Below, one piece after another: positions 54,881 to 64,000 of a stretch of 64,000 bases of DNA. Location of the stretch: assembly GCA_023053685.1 (NCBI GenBank), contig JALIGW010000010.1:10573919-10637918 (forward strand), given 5' to 3'. Both the position numbers and the translations under genes were made by a program. Every line of letters begins with the position of its first letter. Position 1 is the first letter of the stretch. The notes under the pieces were generated by a model. That model saw nothing but the letters and a program-made list of their open reading frames with translations. It was not told where the DNA came from and did not search any database. The DNA comes from Diadophis punctatus similis (taxonomy: Eukaryota > Chordata > Lepidosauria > Squamata > Dipsadidae).

Positions 54881-55317
54881 CAAACCCATACTCATCATTT
54901 ATTCAAAATGAATAAATGGTTGATTAAAATAACATTTATTTCCAATGTAATGTGGGCAATTTTTTGTCAGCTGTTTTGCCTTTTGTCTTCCCAGTCTTTC
55001 TCCTTTTCTCCTTTTTTAAGAGGAGAATGGACGTTGGTACTCACCTGATACGTCCTTTCTCATCGGGTGGAGCCAGCCTCCAAGAATGGGTTAAATCTGC
55101 CCTCTAGCCAATCAGGACCGAGTCTGTAATCTATAAATATAACCCTTGTGCAGTTGCACCCCCTCTTTTATCGATGGACTAAAGTCAGACTCAACGTGTA
55201 TTCCCAACACAACCATTTATTAAGAGAACAACAGACTAACTATGGAGAACAACAGACTAACTATGTACAGATAAACAGTGAAAACATCAATATAGTATCC
55301 AGGCATAAATGCAAAAA

Positions 55318-55427
55318 AGGGGTGGGACTTGGAGGCTGGCTCCACCCAATGAGAAAGGACAATCAGTTGATTCCCAACATCCATTCTCCATACTGGGTGG
55401 AGCCAGCCTCCAAGAATGGGACGTACC
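55318..55427 (-). repeat. DIRS-C internal complementary region
   Basis: Two inverted copies of the GGAGGCTGGCTCCACCC / GGGTGGAGCCAGCCTCC text flank a short centre, as in DIRS-A. Confidence 0.82.
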
Positions 55428-55455
55428 AAAGTAATCATGTCCCTGGGAGGGCCCC

Positions 55456-56268
55456 TTAAGACTGGCTGGAACTGCCACTGTCCACCACTGCGTGCTGTAA
55501 CACCCGTTGTCCGAACTTCGCCTCTTCTGAGGTGAAAATGTCAAGTTTATAGTGGCGGACAAACGGTGTCGGAGAAGACCAAGTGGCCATGTGGCACACC
55601 TCCTCAATGGAAGCTCTGGCCCTCCATGCTGCAGTGATGGCCGTGCTGCGAGCTGAGTGAGCGGTGATCGTGGCCGGCCATGGCAGGGACACCTGTTCAT
55701 AAGTCAATGCGATGGCAGCCCGGAGCCAACGACCAATCATGGGGGAAGAAGCCTTTCTACCCATGGAAACCCCCTGGAACAGTACAAAGAGTGCTTCCTT
55801 GTGGCAGAAGTCCGAGGTGCGCTGTAAATAAATGTCTAAGGAGCGCCTGATGTCCAGCAGGTGCCACCTATGTTCAGTGTCACTCTGGGGGTTAGGGTAG
55901 AAATTAGGAAGGACAATTTCCTGAGCCCCATGATAGTGAGAGTTCACCTTTGGTATGAAAGTGGGATCTAACCTCAGGGTGACTCTGTCCGTGTGGATGA
56001 CACAAAGGTCCCTTCTGACAGAAAGAGCAGCCAGTTCCAATATCCTGTGGGCAGAAGTGACCGCTACTAGAAAAACCACCTTATATGTTAAGTGACATAA
56101 TGAAGCGGCCTGCAAGGGCTCGAAAGGTCCCCGTGTGAGAGCGTTGAGGACCACCGATAGGTCCCAGGTTGGGTAACGATGGACCACTGGGGGACACAAG
56201 TTCACTGCCCCTTTGAGGAATAGCCGAATTAGGGGGTGGGCCAACAAGGAGGCCAGGTTTTGGCACAA
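55456..56268 (-). CDS. DIRS-C tyrosine recombinase, C-terminal 270 codons
   Basis: An open minus-strand frame covering the catalytic domain. VFLVAVTSAHRILELAAL holds the first Arg; HSARSTAITAAW the His-x-x-Arg pair; ARASIEEVCHMATWSSPTPF follows; and HYKLD carries the nucleophilic Tyr. Unlike DIRS-A, all expected catalytic residues are present. The N-terminal domain is missing because the element is truncated, so the protein is incomplete though the frame is uninterrupted. Confidence 0.88.
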   Translation of the reverse strand: MCQNLASLLAHPLIRLFLKGAVNLCPPVVHRYPTWDLSVVLNALTRGPFEPLQAASLCHLTYKVVFLVAVTSAHRILELAALSVRRDLCVIHTDRVTLRLDPTFIPKVNSHYHGAQEIVLPNFYPNPQSDTEHRWHLLDIRRSLDIYLQRTSDFCHKEALFVLFQGVSMGRKASSPMIGRWLRAAIALTYEQVSLPWPATITAHSARSTAITAAWRARASIEEVCHMATWSSPTPFVRHYKLDIFTSEEAKFGQRVLQHAVVDSGSSSQS

Positions 56269-56377
56269 AAGTACAGTGGAAAGGGCCGCTACCTGGTGCT
56301 TGAGTGTATTAGGAGAAAGCCCTTTGGTCTATCATAATGTTGGCTGGGTTCACAAATCACATCAAGCATTAATTTGC

Positions 56378-58502
56378 TTTTTATTTATTTTATTTTATTT
56401 TATTTAGATGTTCTTCTATGCTGCCCTACTCCCTAAGGACTCAGGGCAGCGTACAACAAAACATTAAAATTATTAAAAACAATTTTAAAAAGTATAAAAA
56501 CAACGTACAGCACCATGCATACATGGGGGAAAGTAGTCTCAAAATCACCCCGCCTGCAGGAAGAGCCACGTCTTAATGGCTTTTCGGAAAGCCAGCAAGG
56601 TGGGGGTAATTCGGATCTCTGGGGGTAGTTGGTTCCAGAAAGCAGGGGCCCCAACAGAGAAGGCCCTCCCCCTAGGCCCCGCCAGCCGGCATTGTTTGGC
56701 TGACGGGACCCGGAGGAGGCCCACACTGTGGGACTTAACTGGTCAAAGGGAAGTATGAGGTAGGATGCGGTCCTGGAGGTAACCTGGACCTAAGCCATGT
56801 AGGGCTTTAAAGATGATGATCAACACCTTGAATTGTACTCGGAGACCAATGGACAACTAATGCAGCTGGCGGAGTATGGGTGTTACGTGGGTGTATCTTG
56901 AAACACGCACCACAAACGCGCAGCCGCATTTTGCACCAGTTGAAGTCTCCAACTACTCTTCAAGGGTAGACCCATATAGAGCGCATTACAGTAGTCCAAA
57001 CAGGAGGTGACAAGGGCATGAGTGACCGTGAGTAAAGCCTCCTTCTCCAAGAATGGTCGCAATTGGTGCACCAGGCGAACCTGTGCAAAAGTTCCCCTAG
57101 CCACAGCTGTGAGATATTGGTCTAATTTTAGCTGTGGATCTAGGAGGACTCCCAAATTGCAAACCCGTTCTGAGGGAGTTAATTTTTCTCCCTCAAGAGC
57201 CAAGGAGGGACAGTCGACATGGTCCTTAGTAGGCCATATCCAGAGCCACTCAGTCTTGTCGGGGTTGAGCTTGAGCCTGTTTCTCCCCATCCAGATCCTG
57301 ACATCGTCCAGGCATTGGCACATTACATCGGCTGCCTCCCTGAATTGAGACGGGGTGGTGATGTACAGCTGGGTGTCATCAGCAAAGTGTTGAAAACTCA
57401 CCCCGTGTCTACGGATGATCTCCCCCAGCGGTTTCATGTAAATGTTAAACAGGATGGGCGAGAGGACCGAACCCTGAGGCACCCCACATGTCAGGGGCCT
57501 AGGGGACGACCTCTGTCCTCCTGCTAACACCGACTGCATCCTGTCGGCGAGGTAAGAGGAGAACCACCACAAAATGGTGCCTCCCACCCCCACCTCGCCG
57601 AGACGATGTAGAAGGATACCATGGTCGATGGTATCGAAAGCCGCTGAGAGGTCAAGTAGCACCAGGATGGAAGAGTTGCCCCCATCCCGGGCTCGCCAGA
57701 GATCATTCATCAGGGCGACCAAGGCAGTTTCTGTACTGTAGCCACGCGTGAAACCCGACTGATAGGAATCTAGATGGTCAGTTTCCTCCAATAACTGAAG
57801 AAGCTGAAGCCACCACCTTCTCAACAACTTTACCTATAAAAGGTAAGTTGGAGACCGGATGAAAGTTCTTCAAATCCACTGGATCCAGGGAAGGCTTCTT
57901 AAGGAGGGGTCTCTCCACCGCAACCTTTAAAGACTGCAGTACGGATCCCTCCCTAAAAGAAGCGTTGACCACTGCCTGGATCCAGCCACGTGCCACCTCT
58001 CTGCTGGCTGAAACCAGCCAGGAGGGGCACGGGTCCAATAAACAGGTGGAAGAGCTCATTGCACCCATGGCCTTGTCCACGTCATCAGGAGAGACAGGCT
58101 CAAACTCCTCCTACAATGCTGGACTAAGACTTGCCCCTGTGAACTCAATGGACTCTGTCCAGCCGGAGTCCAGATTTGACCGGATCTGAGCGACTTTATC
58201 CATCAGAAACTGCGTGAATTCCTCAGCTCTACCTTGCAAGTGTTCCTCGCTCCCCCCTTTAGCAAGGTGGCTGGGCAAGAATCTGCGGATGCAATAAGAG
58301 CGAAAAAATGTGATTGTTTTGCCACCCCTATCGCCACTAGATAAGACTTAATAAAAGTTCTTAGAAGAGTTCAGTCGGATTCGGTTTTACTGGCTCTCCA
58401 GCATCGTTCCAGACGTCTCTTGTGGCGTTTCATCTCCCGGAGCTCCTCGGTAAACCACGGAGCCTTCCGGGATCCACTGCCACAGAGAGGTCGCAAAGGC
58501 GC
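56378..58502 (-). mobile_element. Antisense L2 LINE, RT and 3' end
   Basis: The 3' tail (TTTA-type repeats in plus-strand view) begins at 56378 with a GCAGCGTACAAC-like signature beside it. Minus-strand RT (56883-57827, upstream part 57778-58080) shows [34 protein letters not shown] and HFADDTQLYI. The linker between endonuclease and RT (TAPLRPLCGSGSRKAPW) lies at about 58440-58500. Cut at 58502 by the ERV-C LTR; frameshifts near 57790 and 56890. Confidence 0.88.
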
Positions 58503-59065
58503 TGTGAGAAAAATAATTAAGCAGGAATCCAGATTAAGAACAACATAAACAGATTTTAATAGTTCACTTTGATCAAAGTCCCCATACCTGAACAGAAGAC
58601 AGAATTTCTGATACAAGTAGAGGCAAAACCATTATCCAGAAACATGGATTTATTCAGAACATGACTCCACCTTACTCCTCCCATTCTCCTCACATCATAT
58701 CATCCAACCTCCCATTATGTAACATCCCAACACAGTATTTACAACCTTGGGAAAAAAACCCAGGAGCTATCCATCATCCTGACAGCTCCACACTTCCTCT
58801 CTTTCTGTGTGAACCTGGGCATTCTCATGAGCTCATTTCCTACATAACAAAAGAGAAAAACATTTCCGTATCATCCCTTCCTCTCCTCTTCATTCCCACA
58901 AAATGGTAAAAACATATCCTGTATCTGAAGACAGTGAAAATGAGCTGACATCCATAAAATACATTTTGTTAATATTATTTGTCCATTACAAATAGCTTCA
59001 AAATGGTTGTGCTATGGCTCTTATTACATGTCCTATTTAACAAGAATAAATTCATATTTCTCACA
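58503..59065 (-). repeat. ERV-C 3' LTR
   Basis: 563 bp; on the minus strand it begins TGTGAGAAAT and ends TTTTTCTCACA, giving long inverted tips. AATAAA on the minus strand at 58649-58654. A purine tract AGAAAGGGAGGAT (59066-59078) borders it. Confidence 0.82.
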
Positions 59066-59169
59066 ATCCTCCCTTTCTGATTTTATCGAATTTTATTCTT
59101 GGAACAATACGCACATCCTCCTTATTCAGGGCCCACGTCCCTAACTTCTTAGGGTTTCACATCTTACAA

Positions 59170-61200
59170 CAATACTTGCAACACTTCATACACATACAGG
59201 CATACAGTACATCTAATACAGACACAAGATATACAGCCTATAACTATAATGATTATAGTGCCTACAAATGGTTCTTCAACCATGCAAAACTTGACAACCA
59301 AGAGTTAATACATTCCATAACCCATGGAATGCAGAATTCTCAGTTTCATATTGTAGGTGGTAGCAAAGCTCTTAATTGTGATTTATTTTCTATACCAAAA
59401 CAGCATAATCCTTGGAATTCTTCACAACCATGGCCCATCCTTAATAATATAATCAATAGCAATACGGTTCTGCAATAAAGACTTCCTTATCTCTCCCATT
59501 TCATCAACCAGAGCTGCTATGGCAGACGAAGTTTCATTAATACTTTTTGCCAAAGCACAAGCAAGATGTCCTATCTGCTTATGATTCTATTGTGTTGCAA
59601 ACCAAGGAAATATGCCTAAAAGTCGAGCTTCTACATCAGATAATATCACCACCTCATCACTACCTCCAGCATCATATGCTTTCTTTATGTACCTTTTACC
59701 TCTATAACTCCTTCTGGCAGTATATTCAGTTGTCTTATACTGCACTAGAGATATAGATCTTTGTATAGATATGATATGCAAATCATGTATTACCAGGTGA
59801 GGTTCACCTGCTTTCTTAGATGTTTCTTCATGTTCAGGTTTCTGATCATGTGTCTCACCTGTAGTGTACTTTTCACTACCTTTCCAATCGTGGTCTTCTT
59901 GATGGTATGCAATTACTATGATGCAGTGTAGCATTCATCAGAAAAAAAAAATAAACCTGTGTTCAGGCATCCTATAGGATAAGATCCTCCCACTGCATTA
60001 GCAGGAATAACTGCATAAGCATATAAGCCATAAAACAGAAACCATCCTTTAGGTAGCTATAACACCTATCCTAATGCATCCATCTCTTCACTCTCAGTAC
60101 AAGTAAACACATTCTTGTTTATAGTTGTCTCTATACTACACAATCATAAGCTGGCAAAATGTTCTTCACCTCAATTACCAGTTTCTTCTGATTAGTCCAT
60201 TCACTGGGCTTAATTAGATGACCAAGCAAAGTAATCACTTTTGATAGATCATAGATGTTATGTTCCATAACAATCTTTCTGTCTTTAAACGAAAACTTTC
60301 CAGGAACTGGTACACCCACAAAACATATAGACATGATATCCGAGACTGTTGTCTCTCCTTCTTCATAAGCTTCTCTCACATATCATATGTACCTAAGTGG
60401 TGCTTCCAAATTGTACATCTATCCTTCCACCAAAGGGCAATAGCAATAGCAATAGCACTTAGACTTATATACCGCTTCATAGTGCTTTACAGCCCTCTCT
60501 AAGCGGTTTATAGAGTTCAGCATATTGCCCCCAACAATCTGGGTCCTCATTTTACCCACCTCGGAAGGATGGAAGGCTGAGTCAACCTTGAGCCGGTGAG
60601 ATTTGAACAGCTGAAGTGCTAAACTAGCAGCAGCCTGCAGTGCTTGCATTTAACCACTGCACCATCTCGGCAGACCTGACAATGCCATATTGTCATATAA
60701 AAACATAAGCTTGGATGCGGCTTTTATTTCTCCATATGGTAAAATCAATCCTTCCTCTAAAATTCTGGACTTTCTTATAGGAAGGTGTATAATTGCCACA
60801 TCTTTCATAGCAATGATTATGTATAGCTTCCATCCTATTGGACACATCTCTATTATGAACAGCTATCTCATATGTACGGTTACACTTTTGATATGTACCA
60901 AGTGGTATTCCATCACTAAAGGTAGATCTAATACAAATTCCAGCCTCAAATTTCTGGCTCAATCAGTGTCAGTGATATATGTATCTGGGAAAATCGTTGT
61001 TCAAGGTCAGCATGGAAACACAACTGCTGCCACATTATGAAACAACATGGCAAAACAGCAAACGTTCCGATCCCTACTTGAAGATACATCCATATTCCCC
61101 AGAAGACAATAATCACCCTTACTGTTGAATTCATGCTTCCAGTGGACTGGCCCCCCTGTGTATGTATATGTAATGTAATACAAACTCAAACTTCAATACA
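59170..61200 (-). pseudogene. env: ERV-C env, CX6CC-type, decayed
   Basis: The surface part is seen at 60693-61190 (for example GTYQKCNRTYE) and 60131-60379. It is interrupted by the SINE. The transmembrane part includes a basic cleavage-like SYRGKRYIKK (about 59680-59710), ALAKSINETSSAIAALVDEM, QNRIAIDY and, after a frameshift, a C-x6-CC motif (59400-59426). The layout parallels ERV-A Env, but the sequences are clearly different. Multiple stops; not functional. Confidence 0.75.
60426..60676 (-). mobile_element. tRNA-derived SINE (squamate type)
   Basis: On the minus strand: A-box-like TGGTGCAGTGGTT, B-box-like GTTCAAATCTC, a central domain with CCATCCTTCCGAGGTGGGTA, and a tail CTATTGCTATTGC. 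About 250 bp and close to full length. It disrupts the ERV-C env surface region. Confidence 0.85.
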
Positions 61201-61399
61201 ATCACTCCAGGGACTTACATCCACATACTTTCACAACATGTAGCCATACCACTCTACTATGTCTCTTCCTTATAGAATCCATAACACAATATAAAAGTTT
61301 ATTACCCCCAACCAAATAAGCAACTCAACCTCCCAAAGTGCCATCAATTAGTCCTAAAAGTCAATGTAAAAGGATCTATTGTCTTAGCAGTCACTGTCC

Positions 61400-63500
61400 A
61401 TCCATGGGGTACAGTCCCCAGTCCTTTCACACGCGAATAATGGACTCAGCCTGTCTCTTTAGTCCGCTCATCCCGACTCGGTAGTCAACTCGGTAGTCAA
61501 CAGCACTTGGAACGGTCCTTCTCACATTGGCTTTAGTTCATGTCCCTATAGAGCTTAGATCAGGACGCAGTCACCGCTCTTAAAGTCACGTATTTGAAAA
61601 TCAAGAGAAGGAGTCTGTGCCAATAGTCCTTCGAACCTTAAAAGAGAAAAACACGGGGACAGTCCCTGTATATTTTTTCAAAACCAAACAGCTTCACATT
61701 TTATCTTTGACATTCCCACATTTCTAGTATAAGAAATACCAATCATCATTTCATACAACAAAATTCTAATGTCTTTTCTTGTGTTTATTTTAATAAGCAA
61801 TATTGCTAAAGGTAAACATTTCATCCAAGGTAGCGGCAATTCTAAAATTAACTTCTGTAAGGTATTTTTCAAGATTTGAATCATTTTCCCAACTTTGCCT
61901 AACAAAATCCGCCCAGAGTCCCTTGGGAGTTAGGCGGCATACAAATCTATTAAATTAAATTAAATTAAATTAAATCGGACAAAATGATAAATGAAATTGC
62001 CAATTAATACCTAATTGGTCTATTACTTATTACACTACCTGGGCTATAAAATGCGTACCTCTATCACTTTCAATAGTTTTCTCCAACCCATTTCTTGGAA
62101 TCATCTGCTCCAATATTATTTTCATAGCATCTGAGCATTTACCCTTCCTCATGGAAATCCTCATGGAAATACTTCCACCCAACCATTCAAATGAACCACT
62201 ATCACCAGCAGATTTCTCAATATTCCCACAGCTGGCATCCCACCTGGATTCATTGGAATGGCCAAACAGCCATTCACTTTCCCCCGGTCACTTGCTTCCT
62301 CATGCTCTTTTTGTTTATCTAATGCAATGTATACATTCTGCATAACAATTACATACATTCCTTTACAAACATACTTTCTTTTCACAAAGTCAGTCAACAC
62401 TTGCATTCTCCAATGCACTCTTCTCATTAGGTTTCTCATAATGGGTTCATTCACTATTTGCAATCCATCTTTCATCTATTTCTTCCACACCTTCTGAACT
62501 TAGGCTTAACATCCCATTCCAGAATAGGAATTGTATTTACCATTATCTCTGCTTCCTTTCCCTGCCTTGCAGCTTTTTACAGCCTTATTCGCTAGCCTAT
62601 TTCCACAAATCAACTTCGAGGAACTTTCCTCATGTGCTAGCCAGCCTCTCTGGTCTCTGCCAGATCCTACTTATCTTAGCTCCTTTCCCTCGCTCGTTCC
62701 ATGCAAATCTTCTAAAAGGTATGCAAAATACCATAGGTATATTTAGAATCTGTGTAGATATTACCCACTTTATTTGCCAATATCTTCAATGCTTGCAACA
62801 AAGCAAACACATCACATGTTTCTGCTGACCATTCAGACAGCAACCTATTATTCACTGCATATCCAATTTCCCTTCTTTCATCCCCCTCTCAGGATGAACC
62901 ATCAATAAACAAAACAAAAAAACAAATAGCCTCTATAGGCTTATCTTCCACATCCTCATGCATTCTCATTTGTAGATCCCTTGCGTCTACACATCATGCT
63001 CTACATTTTCCTAATCCTTCCTTTCTCCTGATAAGAAATCAGTGGAAAGTACTAAATTATCCTAAGATAACAAAATCACCTCATATTGCAACAATCTAGA
63101 ATGAGTAAGACCCTTATGAACCTTCTTCATCATAATTGTCCTCACTACTCACTTCCAATACTCTACCAATAAAGCCACCCTCTCACCACAGGGTCCATCA
63201 ACTTACCAACCCATTTTTGAGCTAACACACCCTTAGCCACATCATCCTATCTAATGTGAACTACTCCAAACAAGCAAACAAAAAACTTTCCCAAATCAGG
63301 CAAGCTCACGTCATTATAACTTTCTTCAACTCCTCTAACTTGTCCATATCACCTCCATGGTTCTACTTCTGACAACTTCTCATATAAGAATTCAACCTTG
63401 TCAGTATATCCATCTATCCACAATTGGCAGTACATTAAACTCAACAACTTCCTCAAAAGCAGAGCTCAGAGCAGGACATCTGCGAAAAACATCAACACTG
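61400..63500 (-). pseudogene. pol: ERV-C pol: RT end, RNase H, integrase
   Basis: Minus-strand blocks in order, across many frames: an RT thumb-like KVEFLYEKLSEVE (about 63380-63420), a connection region with AKGVLAQKW (about 63200-63240), RNase H with IYTDSKYTYGILH (about 62710-62750), integrase with NGWVEVFP (about 62161-62185) and PLPWMKCLPLAIL (about 61795-61835), and a C-terminal EGPFQVLLTT block (about 61490-61520). The last is typical of gamma-type integrases. Upstream of about 63500 to the window edge I could not recognise coding. Confidence 0.68.
61909..61978 (+). mobile_element. Short L2 3' tail, TSD ACAAAAT
   Basis: CCGCCCAGAGTCCCTTGGGA then (ATTAA)n tail, 70 bp, flanked by ACAAAAT at 61902-61908 and 61979-61985. 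Inserted in ERV-C pol. Confidence 0.82.
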
Positions 63501-64000
63501 CATCCGCAAATCCACCCATTTGCCCCTCCTCTCTCTCTGCAGATTTCAGAAAAAAAATGTGTAAAAGGGAAAAAGCAAACCGCTCCCCCCCTTCTCGCTC
63601 TCACACTCACACAGCTGAATACTCCGTTCAGAATACTCCATTCTCTTCAACATCATTTCAACAAAGAAACTCACAAAGAAACTCACAAATAACTCCTCTA
63701 ACTTCTAACTGCCAAACACCTCTCTACACATTTTCCATAGAATGTCTCTCTAATCAGTATTTTCTGTCAAATACTTTCCCAAGTACAAATCCTTGCTACT
63801 TACTATAACTAGCAAAGGAGATCTCTCTCATCCCCTTGTAGACAAGCAGATGTTTACAAACATCCCCATGTTTGTAAACAAACATTTACAGGTCTCCAGA
63901 CCACCTCCATTTGAGGACTCTCTCACTTCCATTGCAAACTAACATGAACAAAAAAATCTTCCTCCCTATCAACTGATCTCTCAGGGAGCTAATGCCCTTT

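Larger units (their letters stand above)
55019..56335 (-). mobile_element. DIRS-C, right end of an antisense DIRS
   Basis: In minus-strand sense: tyrosine recombinase, then internal complementary region (about 55318-55427), then inverted terminal repeat (55019 to about 55190) with TATAAATATA. Text such as TGCCCTCTAGCCAATCAGGA is shared with the DIRS-A termini. The element is cut at about 56335 before the L2 tail at 56378; the short join 56336-56377 is unassigned. Confidence 0.87.
58503..64000 (-). mobile_element. ERV-C, antisense decayed class I-like provirus (partial)
   Basis: In minus-strand sense the window holds part of pol, env, polypurine tract and 3' LTR; 5' parts lie beyond the right edge. 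The pol C-terminus resembles gamma-type integrases and Env is of CX6CC type. Many frameshifts and stops. A SINE (60426-60676) and a short L2 tail (61909-61978) are nested in it. It inserted into the L2, which stops at 58502. Confidence 0.8.

Overview
The window is an intergenic, repeat-dense stretch of a squamate reptile genome, most likely a snake. I infer this from the mixture of CR1, L2, L1 and R4-like LINEs, a tRNA-derived SINE with a CAATAG-type tail, DIRS and Ty1/copia elements, many hAT elements, and long pure microsatellites. I found no host protein-coding gene and no host RNA gene. Nearly everything readable is a mobile element, and most elements sit inside one another; target-site duplications (TSDs) give the order of insertion in many cases.

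Layout. 1-2240: a CR1 LINE split by a 1.6 kb hAT (perfect 8-bp TSD) and cut off by a second hAT, followed by a microsatellite block. 3707-14476: two copies of a TA-flanked DNA transposon (TIR CCGTATTTTTCGGAG). Copy A carries a hAT and a SINE piece. Copy B carries a small palindromic hAT and an 8.06 kb provirus, ERV-A (5712-13769). ERV-A has two 570-bp LTRs, a 6-bp TSD, gag, pro, pol and env. It is almost complete but broken by one frameshift and several in-frame stops. Its gag-pro-pol looks class II (alpha/beta-like), while its Env transmembrane subunit is of the covalent CX6CC type with a cysteine-flanked internal fusion segment. 14477-16433: GC-rich repeat mosaic with inverted repeats.

16434-25285: a second readable CR1 stretch containing an antisense R4-like LINE (10-bp TSD). 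That LINE contains a DIRS element with inverted terminal repeats and an internal complementary region, and the DIRS contains an ORF1-only L1 (HAL1-like) with a perfect 146-bp tandem duplication. 25643-28270: a full-length hAT of Buster/ZBED type with a decayed transposase. 28943-38967: a second DIRS whose tyrosine recombinase gene is interrupted by a near full-length L2 LINE, which is itself interrupted by an antisense L2.

38991-51452: an antisense Ty1/copia element, gag to RNase H with both LTRs. It is interrupted by a 519-bp hAT, by two short L2 tails, and by a young 6.4 kb LTR element (ERV-B, 44252-50617). ERV-B has nearly identical LTRs but no pol and carries old CR1 and L1 debris. 51453-55018: microsatellites and an L1 ORF2 fragment. 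55019-58502: an antisense DIRS end and an antisense L2. 58503-64000: an antisense, decayed class I-like provirus (ERV-C), with its 3' LTR, env and part of pol in the window; the rest runs off the right edge.

Nothing here encodes a cooperating host pathway. The biology is that of a transposon accumulation site in which retroviral, tyrosine-recombinase, copia, LINE and hAT lineages have invaded one another.
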